Shown: positions 16,182-24,425 of the stretch, one piece after another
Layout of the letters: each line of letters begins with the position of its first letter
Numbering within the stretch: the first letter of the stretch is position 1
Assembly: GCF_000744815.1 (NCBI RefSeq)
Contig: NZ_JQMQ01000005.1
Span: 6,591,801-6,655,800, forward strand
Length of the DNA stretch: 64,000 nucleotides
DNA from: Phaeacidiphilus oryzae TH49
Lineage (GTDB): Bacteria; Actinomycetota; Actinomycetes; Streptomycetales; Streptomycetaceae
Direction of reading: 5' to 3'
The notes under the pieces: generated by a model
The model's input: only the letters and a program-made list of their open reading frames with translations
Databases searched by the model: none
Told to the model about the DNA's origin: nothing
Made by a program: the position numbers and the translations under genes

Positions 16182-17245
16182 CGCTGCACCTCCTGGGTGG
16201 GCTCCGGGATCTCGAAGGTGGGGGCGGCGTGGAGGCCGCCGCTGTCCGGCAGCGGGTTGCGGACCAGCCGGTCGAAGCCGTCGCGCAGCCGGAACATCTC
16301 GTTGACGGCCTCCTTCAGCAGCTCGGGACGCCCGTTGAAGGCCCGGGTCAGCAGCGCCAGGAAGGCCGCGTAGTCGGAGTTGAACTCCCGTGCCACCCGG
16401 GCGAGTTCGGAGCCCGGTGGGTAGTCGGACAGCCGGGCGCTGACCTTCACCTGGTAGACGTCGTCCCAGGAGACGCTGAGCGGCGGCCCGGAGGGCGCCT
16501 CGGGGTCGTCGCCCACCTGGTAGTAGCGGCCGAGCTGGAGCTGGCGGAACCGGTAGTAGTGGGCCAGCTCCCCCTCCGCGTCGTAGATGCCGGAGTCGAG
16601 GCCCTCGCCCTGGGCGGCGATGAACCGCAGCGCCCGCCGGGCCGAGTCCAGGTCGGAGACGGTGGTCACGGCGCCCCCGCCGGAGTAGTAGTACTCCGGC
16701 CCGATCTGCAGCGCCGGGTCCCCGCGGAAGAGCCCGGGGTCGGCGGCCGCCACCTTCTCCAGCCCCTCGATGATCTCCTCGTAGAACTCGCCGATGCTGT
16801 AGAAGTGCATCCCCTCGGCGGTGGGGCTGGAGACCAGCATCGGGCTGCGGTCGCCGGTGGGGATCAGCCGCGCGTCGGCGCTGGGCGCCCGGCCCGGCCG
16901 CTCGATCTTGCAGAAGGTGTCCACCGCCTTGGGGGTGAGCGGCCGCAGGTCGACGGTGAAGTCGTCCTCCCCGTCCGGCAGCCGGGCCGGATAGGAGGGC
17001 ACGAAGCCGGGGCGGGTCAGGTCGGGCTTGCCGCCCACCGCGTTCAGGACGTTGGCGGTCAGGGTCAGATGCAGCATCTCCTCCACCGCGGCCACCCGGA
17101 TGATGTGGGCGGCGTCCGAGTTGGTGGTGGAGCGGATCGAGTAGTAGGCGGTGAGGTAGGTGGGGATGGTCGCGTGCTCCAGCGCCATCGCCGCGTGGAG
17201 GTAGCTGATCAGGTCGTCGCGGTCGCCGATGGTGGACGCGGTCAC
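16178..17245 (-). CDS. ferritin-like domain protein (VioB/RebD N-domain type)
   Basis: The 355-residue protein starts with LHAAMALEHATIPTYLTAYY and continues with AAVEEMLHLTLTANVLNAVG. The two Glu-x2-His pairs are typical of a ferritin-like four-helix di-iron or heme-free domain of the iminophenylpyruvate dimer synthase class. Later segments include FYSIGEFYEEIIEGLEK and GELAHYYRFRQLQLGRYY. In known pathways this domain is linked to oxidative coupling. Here it is wedged between the GMC flavoprotein and its presumed small subunit, with four-base overlaps on both sides, implying a stoichiometric complex. Its GTG start is fixed by that overlap. Function in a sugar pathway would be unusual. Confidence 0.78.
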   Translation of the reverse strand: MTASTIGDRDDLISYLHAAMALEHATIPTYLTAYYSIRSTTNSDAAHIIRVAAVEEMLHLTLTANVLNAVGGKPDLTRPGFVPSYPARLPDGEDDFTVDLRPLTPKAVDTFCKIERPGRAPSADARLIPTGDRSPMLVSSPTAEGMHFYSIGEFYEEIIEGLEKVAAADPGLFRGDPALQIGPEYYYSGGGAVTTVSDLDSARRALRFIAAQGEGLDSGIYDAEGELAHYYRFRQLQLGRYYQVGDDPEAPSGPPLSVSWDDVYQVKVSARLSDYPPGSELARVAREFNSDYAAFLALLTRAFNGRPELLKEAVNEMFRLRDGFDRLVRNPLPDSGGLHAAPTFEIPEPTQEVQR

Positions 17246-19167
17246 CGGGCCACCCCCTCGCTCGGGCGGCCGGGCGCGCCGGCCGAGGTGATGCCGACCG
17301 GCGCGGTGTCCGAGTCGAGCTGGGCCAGCATGGCCCGGGCGCTGCGCAGGCACAGGGCGGCGACGGTGAGGGTGACGTTCGAGGTGCCCACGGTGGGCAT
17401 GCTCCCCCCGCCGACCAGGTAGAGGTTCTGGTGGTCCCAGGACCGCTGGTCGGCGTCGACCACCGAGGCGGCCGGGTCGCTGCCCATGCTGTGGGTGCCG
17501 GCCAGATGGTTGCCGCCGCGGATCTCGTACCCCTCGCCGCCGTACACGGCGTAGCCCCAGAAGTCCGGGTCGTATGCGGTGTGGTCCTCGGCGCCGAGCC
17601 GGGCGAAGATCCGCTTGGACAGCTGCCTGGCGTACGCCACCCCGCGCATCGTGTAGTCGGGGATGTCGTAGGTGAGGACCGGCCGCATGTTCCCCAGATG
17701 GTCGGTGTAGTCCGGGTCCACGGTCACCCGGTTGCTCGGGTTGGCCGGGACCTCGACCATGAACGCCAGCTGGAGCTGCCGGGAGACCCGGTCCACCAGG
17801 CCCTGCCGCAGCGACTCGCCGTAGCGGCCTCCGGCGTCGACGAGGGCGAGGAGGTCGGTCATCGGCGCGCCCCGGGCCCAGCCCCAGCCGTCGTTGTGGA
17901 TGTCGACGCTGAACGCCGCCTGGTGCCGGCGGAATCCGCCGCCGCGCAGGTCGGTGATGCCGCCGGTGCAGTTGGTGCCCCGGAAGGTGCCGGCCACCTC
18001 CGGCAGCAGCGCCCAGGCCAGCAGATAGGCGTGGTCCATGAAGTTGCGGCCCATCAGACCGCTGGAGCCGCGCAGCCCGGAGGCCAGCATCAGCCGCGGG
18101 TTCTCCACCGCGTTGGCGGCCAGCACGAACAGCCGGCCGCGGGCCCGCATGGTGGTGAAGCCGGGGCTGTCGGGCCGGTCGTAGCGCCGGTACTCGATCT
18201 CCGTCACTCGGCCGGTCTCCTCGTCGATGTGCACCTTGTGCGCCACCGCCTGGGCGACCAGGTCGACCCGGCCGCTGCGGAGGGCGGCGGCCAGGGTCTT
18301 GCCGGCGTTGTACTTGGCCTGCACCGGGCAGATCGGCACGCAGTTGTTGTTGCCCTGGCAGCGGCCGCCGACCTCGACCTGGTAGGTGCTCACCGCGCCC
18401 CGCGGCCGGTAGCCCTTCCCGCCGTCGTAGGCCGGGTTGGGGATGCCGTTCCGGCCCTGGGGGAACGGCCTCACCCGCAGCTCCCGGCGCTCGCCGTCCA
18501 GGTGGACCGGCATCCCGTCGACGTCCCGGGCGACCATCCGGTCCAGGTAGGAGAGCGGCAGCCCGCGCATCGGGTACACATAGCCCTCGTCGAAGGAGAT
18601 CCCCAGGTACGCCTGGTCCTCCACGTCGGCGGAGACGCCGATCTCACGCTCGGCCTCGGCGTAGTACGGGGCCAGGTCCTCGTAGCCGAGCGGCCAGTCG
18701 GCCCCCTCGCCGTAGAGGCTGCGCATCCGGAAGTCCTCGGGGAGCATCCGCAGCGTCTTGGCCTCCCAGTGCATGGTGGTGCCGCCGAGGACCCTGGTGT
18801 AGGTGGTGTCGGAGGCGAAGGGCCCGCTCTGCACGAGGTAGGAGGAGGCGTCGGGGGCGCCCGGGGTGATCCGCCGCGCGTCGGTGCCGCGGGGCATCGG
18901 GGCGTTGGCGGCGTCCGGGTAGGGCGCCTGGTTGTCCTTGCTGATCGCCGAGTAGAAGCGGTCGAGGTAGCCCTCGTAGCCGCGGAGGGTGAGGTCCTCG
19001 GCCGGACCCGCCTCCAGGACCAGCACCCGCCGGCCCGCCTCGCTCAGCCGCGCGGCGATCAGCGCGCCGGCGATCCCGCCGCCGACGACGACGGCGTCGT
19101 AGAGGACCTCGGCCGCCGCGGCGGGGTCGGTGCGCTTCGCCGCCCCCTCGGGGAACTTGGCGTACAT
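17242..19167 (-). CDS. GMC family FAD-dependent oxidoreductase
   Basis: The 641-residue protein has the FAD fold VVVGGGIAGALIAARLSEAG at residues 27-46, a TRVLGGTTMHWEAKTLR segment, and the C-terminal HLAGTHSMGSDP and SMPTVGTSNVTLTVAALC motifs. These are GMC landmarks, with an active-site histidine in HLAGTHSMG. A cysteine cluster (C270, C276, C280) precedes QAKYNAGKT, as in multi-subunit sugar dehydrogenases of this superfamily. It should oxidise a sugar hydroxyl to a ketone. No secretion signal is visible. It starts 39 bp after the GH15 stop and overlaps the ferritin-like gene. Pyranose 2- or 3-dehydrogenase or C-glycoside oxidase are candidates. Confidence 0.9.
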   Translation of the reverse strand: MYAKFPEGAAKRTDPAAAAEVLYDAVVVGGGIAGALIAARLSEAGRRVLVLEAGPAEDLTLRGYEGYLDRFYSAISKDNQAPYPDAANAPMPRGTDARRITPGAPDASSYLVQSGPFASDTTYTRVLGGTTMHWEAKTLRMLPEDFRMRSLYGEGADWPLGYEDLAPYYAEAEREIGVSADVEDQAYLGISFDEGYVYPMRGLPLSYLDRMVARDVDGMPVHLDGERRELRVRPFPQGRNGIPNPAYDGGKGYRPRGAVSTYQVEVGGRCQGNNNCVPICPVQAKYNAGKTLAAALRSGRVDLVAQAVAHKVHIDEETGRVTEIEYRRYDRPDSPGFTTMRARGRLFVLAANAVENPRLMLASGLRGSSGLMGRNFMDHAYLLAWALLPEVAGTFRGTNCTGGITDLRGGGFRRHQAAFSVDIHNDGWGWARGAPMTDLLALVDAGGRYGESLRQGLVDRVSRQLQLAFMVEVPANPSNRVTVDPDYTDHLGNMRPVLTYDIPDYTMRGVAYARQLSKRIFARLGAEDHTAYDPDFWGYAVYGGEGYEIRGGNHLAGTHSMGSDPAASVVDADQRSWDHQNLYLVGGGSMPTVGTSNVTLTVAALCLRSARAMLAQLDSDTAPVGITSAGAPGRPSEGVAR

Positions 19168-19206
19168 GGGGCGGTCACCCCTCCTCTGCGAGTCGGTCGG
19201 CCGCGG

Positions 19207-20631
19207 TCACACGGCACCGGACCGGGCTCGCATCGCGGACAGGTAGGAGGCGTAGCTCCAGGTGAGGTTGTGGACACTGCGCTCGAAGCCGGTGCTGCCG
19301 TCGAACTGCTCGGAGAGCTCGAAGTGGTCGCTGTGGTAGACGACCGCCCGCACCATGGCGTCGCCGGTGGCCACCAGAGCGGCGGCGGCAGCGGCCGGGG
19401 CAGTGGAGGCGTCGATGCCGGACTGGGCGAAGAAGGGCGCGGACAGCCCGTCCAGCGGCACCTTGCCGCTCGTCTTCACCTCGGCCGCCAGCCGGTAGTG
19501 GAGCTCGGCGACGTTGCAGGTGGAGAGGGCCCAGGGGTGCCCGCCGAGCACCGGGTGGGAGGTGTCGCCGTCGTAGACGTCGCCCGGGTAGCGGCCGAAC
19601 ATCGGGCCGATGCCGAACTGCTCCTTGTCCGCCTTGTTGATCGGGTAGAAGGCGATGCCGCCCTCCTCCCACTGTGCCCGGAGCTGGGCCGCAGTGGCGA
19701 GCAGTTTGGTGTCGGTCACCGGGACCGCGCCGTAGAGGGCCGCCTGCACGATGTCGATGTTGGGGTCGTAGCCGCTGACCACCGGGTTCTGCGGGGAGGG
19801 CTGGGCGCCGCCGCCCGGGTCGGCCATCATGCTAACGTACTTGGCGCCGTCCCAGTGCCCGGCGAGGGCCTGGCGCAGCCACTTGACGGCGGGGCGCAGC
19901 CCGGTGGGCTTGTCGATGCCGACCACGGTGGAGGCCTGGACCTCCTCGAAGCAGCGCAGCTGGGCGGAGCGGGCGAAGAAGCTGTAGCCGGTGTGCTCCT
20001 CCCAGAGGTTGGTGGTGGTGCCCTGGTAGACGCCGAGGAGGTAGGCCACATTGGCGTTGACCAGGTCCACGGCCCGCTTCTGGGTGCCGAGGTCGAGCTT
20101 GTCGTAGGCGGCCAGGACGGTGAGCGACTGGAGGGCGGGCCCGTCGTTCTGCTCGGTCCACGGACGGGAGTCGCCGGCGATGTTGAAGCAGGCGTGGCCC
20201 TTGGTGGGCTGGGCGTTGGAGTGGCAGAGGTCCGCGAACTGCACGTAGTCGTTGAGGGTCTGCACGGCGCCGTCGGGGGTGGTGGGGAGGTCGGCCTTGG
20301 CCACCTCCATGACCGTGATGGCCCCGTCGCGCACCCAGTTGAAGACGTAGTCCTCGTCGATCCCGGGGGTGTCGGCGGGGAAGGACGGGGCGGCGATGAC
20401 GCAGCCCGGCTTGGAGTCCCGGGAGATGTCGCCCGGGGACTGCGGATCACTGAAGATGAATCCGTCGCTGGCGATGTTCCGGAACATGAAGCTGAACATC
20501 AGCGGGGTGAGCGAGGGCAGGTCGATCGCCCCCGAAGCAAGGGAGACCTGGACATTGGCCCGCCCCTGGGCGGTGCCGGTGATCCGGTTGGTGCGGGCGG
20601 ACGTGCCGGGTGTGCCGGTGGACTCGGACAT
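19207..20631 (-). CDS. glycoside hydrolase family 15 (glucoamylase-like)
   Basis: The 474-residue protein contains the (alpha/alpha)6-barrel glucoamylase motifs: DEDYVFNWVRDGA at 92-104, SRPWTEQNDGPALQSL at about 155-170, LWEEHTGYSFF at 209-219 with the first catalytic glutamate, and HFELSEQFDGSTG near 430-442 with the second. No signal peptide or starch-binding domain is present, so it is probably intracellular and acts on short alpha-glucosides or a glucosylated metabolite. It is the promoter-proximal gene of the nine-gene run, preceded by 518 bp of non-coding DNA. GH15 lacks the secretion expected of a starch degrader, which supports a specialised role. Confidence 0.88.
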   Translation of the reverse strand: MSESTGTPGTSARTNRITGTAQGRANVQVSLASGAIDLPSLTPLMFSFMFRNIASDGFIFSDPQSPGDISRDSKPGCVIAAPSFPADTPGIDEDYVFNWVRDGAITVMEVAKADLPTTPDGAVQTLNDYVQFADLCHSNAQPTKGHACFNIAGDSRPWTEQNDGPALQSLTVLAAYDKLDLGTQKRAVDLVNANVAYLLGVYQGTTTNLWEEHTGYSFFARSAQLRCFEEVQASTVVGIDKPTGLRPAVKWLRQALAGHWDGAKYVSMMADPGGGAQPSPQNPVVSGYDPNIDIVQAALYGAVPVTDTKLLATAAQLRAQWEEGGIAFYPINKADKEQFGIGPMFGRYPGDVYDGDTSHPVLGGHPWALSTCNVAELHYRLAAEVKTSGKVPLDGLSAPFFAQSGIDASTAPAAAAAALVATGDAMVRAVVYHSDHFELSEQFDGSTGFERSVHNLTWSYASYLSAMRARSGAV

Positions 20632-21149
20632 TGCTGAACTCCGTTGTCTTTCCAGCGGAATGATTTCCTCCGGTCGGCGCCGTCGCCGCGTCCATGAGCA
20701 GCCGCCAGCGCAGGCCTGGGGCTTCCGGCGAAAAGGGCCGGATGGACGGCGTGAAAGGGTGTGAACGGCTCACACCCGGCGCGTGGACCGCTGCCGCGTC
20801 ACCAGAGGTGCGCGGGGACCAGCGAGGGCGCGTCCGGCACGGCAGGCCGGCCGGTCGTCTCGGACGAGGGTTTTCGCCTCGGGGGCGCACTGGGGAGAGC
20901 GGGCGCATGAAAGCGCCCCGTTCGCTGCCATTCCCAGAAACGCGGTAAAAGGGAATGCATCCCTCCGCCCCCCCGTGTTCTCAAGAAAGTGCGCCATGCA
21001 AAGATTTTTTCGGCGGGCGTCCTACTTGACGACGCCCCCACTTTGCGCTTCGCAGGCTACTGCCGGCCGGGTGGACGCCGCAAGACAAAGGCCGAATGTT
21101 GCCCGCGGGGCCGGGAAAATACCGTGCGACTGCTGTTGTCCCCGGGAAT
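20632..21149. other. 518-bp intergenic leader before the nine-gene operon
   Basis: No convincing gene is seen. The stretch lies between the GH15 start and the stop of the third P450, so it must hold the promoter of the nine-gene operon. It contains an inverted repeat CATTCCC-15-GGGAATG at 20929-20957, a plausible operator, and a short hairpin GGGCGTC/GACGCCC at 21015-21037. The segment 20935-21010 is locally AT-richer than its surroundings. Confidence 0.5.
20929..20957. promoter_or_regulatory. inverted repeat, candidate operator of the nine-gene operon
   Basis: The 7-bp arms CATTCCC and GGGAATG are separated by 15 bp including CGGTAAAA. The site is about 300 bp upstream of the GH15 start. 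No regulator gene is adjacent, so its binding protein would be encoded elsewhere. Confidence 0.4.
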
Positions 21150-22403
21150 TCACCAGGTCACCGGGAGGCGGAAGAGGCCGTTGATCGGTGCGTGGAGCTT
21201 GAACGGGAGTTCGGACTCGGGCATGGCCAGGCGGAGGCCGGGGACCCGGCGCAGCAGCGTCTCGAAGATGATCTGAAGCTCGATCCGGGCCAGCGGCGCG
21301 CCCAGGCACTGGTGGACGCCGAAGCCGAAGGCGAGATGGTCGCGGGCGGCGCGGTGGATGTCGAACCGGTCCGGGTCCGGATAGTGGTCGCCGTCCCGGT
21401 TCCCGGAGAGGTTCAGCGGGATGATCGCCTCGCCGGCCGGGATGGTGGTGCCGCCGATCTCGATGTCCTCCTTGGCCACCCGGACGATGATCAGGTGGAC
21501 GATGCCGAGGTAGCGCAGCAGTTCCTCGACCGCGCCCGGCACCAGCTCCGGCCGGGCGGCCAACTCGGCGCGCTGCTCCGGATGCTGAAGCAGGGTCAGC
21601 ACGCCGAGCGAGGTCATGTTGGCGGTGGTCTCGTGCCCGGCGACCAGCAGGGTGATGCCGGCGTTCAGGACGGCCTCCTCCGGGATGGTCCCCGCCCGGA
21701 CGGCGGCGACCAGCTGGCCGAGGATGTCGTCGCCGGGGTCCGCCAGCCTCCCCTTCGCCGCCACCAGCTCGCCGAGGTAGTCGTGCAGCCGGCGGCGGGC
21801 GGCGGAGGCGGCCTCCGCCGCGCCCGGCCGGTCCGGGTCGCCGCCGCCCAGCAGCTCCTCCGAGGCCCGGTTGAAGAACGGCCGGTCCTCGCTGGGCACG
21901 CCCATGATCCAGGCCAGCACCGTGGACGGGATCGGCAGCGCGAACGCGTCGACCAGGTCCACCGGGCGGTCGGTGCGGGCCAGCATGGCGTCCAGGGTCT
22001 CGTCGACCAGTGCCTGGATCCGCGGGCGCAGTGCCTCGGCCCGCCGGATCAGGAAGTTCTTCCGGAGCAGCCGGCGGAAGACGGTGTGCTGCGGCGGGTC
22101 GGTACGCAGGAAGGAGAGCTGCTCCGGGGGGATCGGGGGGAGGTCGAGCCAGGGGTAGCCGGGCAGGCTGCCGTCCGAGCTGGCCCGCGGGTCCGCGAGC
22201 ACCGCGCGGACGTCGTCGTAGCGGGTGACCAGCCAGCCGGGCCGGCCACCGGTCAGGGTGACCCGGCGTACCGGCTCCTCGGCGCGCAGCCAGGAGTACA
22301 CCGCGGGCGGGTCGATCGGCGGGCGCGGCCAGGGGAAGGGCGCGTCCAGGTCCTGGGCGGGCCGGCGCAGCGGCGGCTGGGGGAGCTGGGCTTCCGTACT
22401 CAT
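21150..22403 (-). CDS. cytochrome P450 (third)
   Basis: The 417-residue protein has LLVAGHETTANM in the I helix, VEELLRYLGIVH with the ExxR pair, and FGFGVHQCLGAPLARIELQ with the heme cysteine. It is more distant from the other two P450s: its N-terminus differs (PWPRPPIDPPAVYSWLRAEE), and it has a longer F-G region with the inserted GGGDPDRPGAAEAA. ATG 22403 follows GAGGTG. No redox partner and no copy of the CCTAAC palindrome are beside it, so it is regulated differently. It is 518 bp downstream in map order from the nine-gene operon but transcribed toward it. Substrate unknown. Confidence 0.92.
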   Translation of the reverse strand: MSTEAQLPQPPLRRPAQDLDAPFPWPRPPIDPPAVYSWLRAEEPVRRVTLTGGRPGWLVTRYDDVRAVLADPRASSDGSLPGYPWLDLPPIPPEQLSFLRTDPPQHTVFRRLLRKNFLIRRAEALRPRIQALVDETLDAMLARTDRPVDLVDAFALPIPSTVLAWIMGVPSEDRPFFNRASEELLGGGDPDRPGAAEAASAARRRLHDYLGELVAAKGRLADPGDDILGQLVAAVRAGTIPEEAVLNAGITLLVAGHETTANMTSLGVLTLLQHPEQRAELAARPELVPGAVEELLRYLGIVHLIIVRVAKEDIEIGGTTIPAGEAIIPLNLSGNRDGDHYPDPDRFDIHRAARDHLAFGFGVHQCLGAPLARIELQIIFETLLRRVPGLRLAMPESELPFKLHAPINGLFRLPVTW

Positions 22404-22645
22404 CCGGGCACCTCGTCCTGATCGGGCCGTCCGGCCGTCGGGCCATCGGGCCGTCGTGGGTGGCCACCGTCCCGGGCGGGCCCCGGACGCCACGGCCGCC
22501 AACATGACGCATCCGGAGCCCCCGCGCAACGGCCCCCCGTCCCGACCGCCACGTTCCAGCCGCCCTGCGGGGACGCCCGCTCGCGGGCGTGCCGGCCGGA
22601 GGTCGGCCACGCGGGGGGGAGGAGGACGCCGCCGGCTCGGCCGGC

Positions 22646-23122
22646 TCAGGCGCCGCCGCTCGCGAGGGCCTGGACGAGGCGGTCGACGAACTCCGCCTGC
22701 GCGGGGTTCAGCCGCCGCCCGGCCTCCGCCGGGTCGAACCACTCCGCGCGGTCCACCTCGGGGAACTCCCTGGTGGTGCCGGACCTCGGCGGCCACTCCA
22801 TGGTGAAGGTGTTGCTCTTCAGCGCGGAGACGTCGAACTCACCCTCGGCGGCCCAGGCGGTCACCAGCTTGCCTCCGCGGAGCCTGATCGTCCCGAGCTC
22901 CAGGAGGCCGTCGCCTCCCACCCGGGCCCCGGTCTCCTCCTCGAACTCCCGAAGCGCCGCCGCGAGGGGATCGTCGCCCTCCTCGTACTCGCCCTTGGGG
23001 ATCGACCACGCGCCGGCGTCCTTCTTCGCCCAGAAGGGGCCGCCGGGATGCACCAGCAGCACCCGTGGCCCGGCGCCGTCCTGGACCCGGTACAGCAGGA
23101 TTCCGGCACTGCGTTTCGGCAC
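22646..23122 (-). CDS. Nudix hydrolase
   Basis: The 158-residue protein carries a complete Nudix box: PKGEYEEGDDPLAAALREFE followed by EETGA, matching Gx5Ex7REUxEExGU. It begins VPKRSAGILLYRV, with GTG 23122 preceded by GGAAAGGA. FWAKKDAGAWSIPKGE precedes the box, as in the family of predicted NTP pyrophosphohydrolases that clean up damaged nucleotides or cleave nucleoside diphosphate derivatives. It is divergent from the RIO kinase gene. Substrate not predictable. Confidence 0.9.
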   Translation of the reverse strand: MPKRSAGILLYRVQDGAGPRVLLVHPGGPFWAKKDAGAWSIPKGEYEEGDDPLAAALREFEEETGARVGGDGLLELGTIRLRGGKLVTAWAAEGEFDVSALKSNTFTMEWPPRSGTTREFPEVDRAEWFDPAEAGRRLNPAQAEFVDRLVQALASGGA

Positions 23123-23402
23123 GTCCGCGTCCTTTCCTCGGCGCCCCCGCGGTTCTCCTCGGCCCGCCCCGAGGGGATGGTATCGGCGCGACCCGGTAAT
23201 TCGGTTGCGCCGCCGCGAGGGGCGGATAGGGTCGGCACGTCCTCGCAGTGGACGAGAGTGGACGAGAGAGAGGGGGGTGAGTCGCATGGTCGCCGCCGAC
23301 ACGCGGCGCGCCCCGGTGTGCGCGCCAGACGACTTCCCTCTTCCTCAGCCCACCGGCTGACCTCGTCGTACGCGGTGGGCCCATTCGCAGGAGACCGCCG
23401 CA

Positions 23403-24362
23403 GTGCGAGAGTTCGACCGTGAGAGCGACAGTTTCACCCGTATCCGGCCCAAGGGCGGCGACCGTCGGGAGGGCGGCAGCGGCCGCGGGGAGGCGGCGCT
23501 GGACGACGCGTTCGCCGAGTACGCCGCGCAGTTCTGGCCGCAGGCCGCCGAAGAGGCGGTGACCGCCCCCGAGGTGCTGCCGGACGGCGTCCGCTGGACC
23601 ACCTGGGACCAGTCGTCCCCCACCGAGCGCGGCCCGCTGCCGCACCCCGACTGGGTGATCACCGAACTGGGCGCCCAGGACACCGAGTTGGGGATCGTGA
23701 AGACCGGCAAGGAGGCGGACGTCTTCCTGCTGGAGCGGGCCGTCCCCGGCACCGGCCGCCGCACCCTGCTGGCCGCCAAGCGCTACCGGGACGGTCAGCA
23801 CCGGATGTTCCACCGCGACGCCGGCTATCTGGAGGGCCGCCGGCACAAGGAGTCGCGGGTCAGCCGAGCGATGGAGAAGCGCACCGCCTTCGGCCGGCAG
23901 GCGATCGCCGGGCAGTGGGCGGCGGCCGAGTTCGGCGCGCTGTGCGGCCTGTACGAGGCGGGCGCGGCGGTGCCGTACCCGGTGCAGATCGTCGGCACCG
24001 AGATCCTGATGGAGTTCATCGGGGACGAGGACGGCACCGCCGCGCCGCGGCTCGCCCAGCTGCGCCCCGAGCCGGACGAACTGGAGGACCTGTGGTGGCA
24101 GTTGGGCGCGAGCCTGTCGGTGCTGGCCCGGGCCGGCCACGCCCATGGCGACCTGTCCGCCTACAACATCCTGGTCGACCAAGGCCGGCTGGTGCTGATC
24201 GACGTCCCGCAGATCGTGGACGTGATCGCCAATCCGCAGGGCCGCGGCTTCCTGGAGCGCGACGTGCGCAACGTCGGCGCCTGGTTCCGCTCCCGCGGTC
24301 TGCACCCGGACCGGGTGGCCGGACTGCTGGCGGATCTGGCCCTGGACGCCGGCCTCGACTGA
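23403..24362 (+). CDS. RIO-type serine/threonine protein kinase
   Basis: The 319-residue protein has GIVKTGKEADVFLLE (glycine-poor loop of RIO kinases), LLAAKRYRDGQHRMF with the ATP-binding lysine, HAHGDLSAYNILVDQG as catalytic loop, and LVLIDVPQIVDV replacing the usual DFG with IDxPQ. The end of the fold is at FLERDVRNVGAWFRSRG. RIO kinases act in ribosome maturation in eukaryotes and archaea; bacterial homologues are uncharacterised. The start is GTG 23403. The first 45 residues are polar and probably disordered. It precedes an ABC-F protein, another ribosome-linked family, by 63 bp. Confidence 0.88.
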   Translation: MREFDRESDSFTRIRPKGGDRREGGSGRGEAALDDAFAEYAAQFWPQAAEEAVTAPEVLPDGVRWTTWDQSSPTERGPLPHPDWVITELGAQDTELGIVKTGKEADVFLLERAVPGTGRRTLLAAKRYRDGQHRMFHRDAGYLEGRRHKESRVSRAMEKRTAFGRQAIAGQWAAAEFGALCGLYEAGAAVPYPVQIVGTEILMEFIGDEDGTAAPRLAQLRPEPDELEDLWWQLGASLSVLARAGHAHGDLSAYNILVDQGRLVLIDVPQIVDVIANPQGRGFLERDVRNVGAWFRSRGLHPDRVAGLLADLALDAGLD

Positions 24363-24375
24363 CCGGGGCCTTTGG

Positions 24376-24381
24376 TAAAAT
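24376..24381 (+). promoter_or_regulatory. possible -10 element before the ABC-F gene
   Basis: TAAAAT preceded by TGG lies 44 bp upstream of the ABC-F start, in an otherwise GC-rich spacer. No good -35 is seen; CTCGAC upstream is the nearest candidate. Weak evidence for a separate promoter. Confidence 0.3.
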
Positions 24382-24425
24382 GCCTGGTCAGTCGCCGTAA
24401 AGCCGCTCTGGAAGGATCGCCGCTC

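Noticed and set aside
17431-20637. 1068-codon plus-strand open frame
   Set aside because: Antisense to the GMC and GH15 genes, whose motifs are unmistakable; a GC-skew shadow.
21015-21037. Hairpin GGGCGTC/GACGCCC as a terminator
   Set aside because: No T-run follows on either strand in the direction of transcription, and it lies upstream of the P450 stop only after a long gap; kept only as part of the intergenic note.
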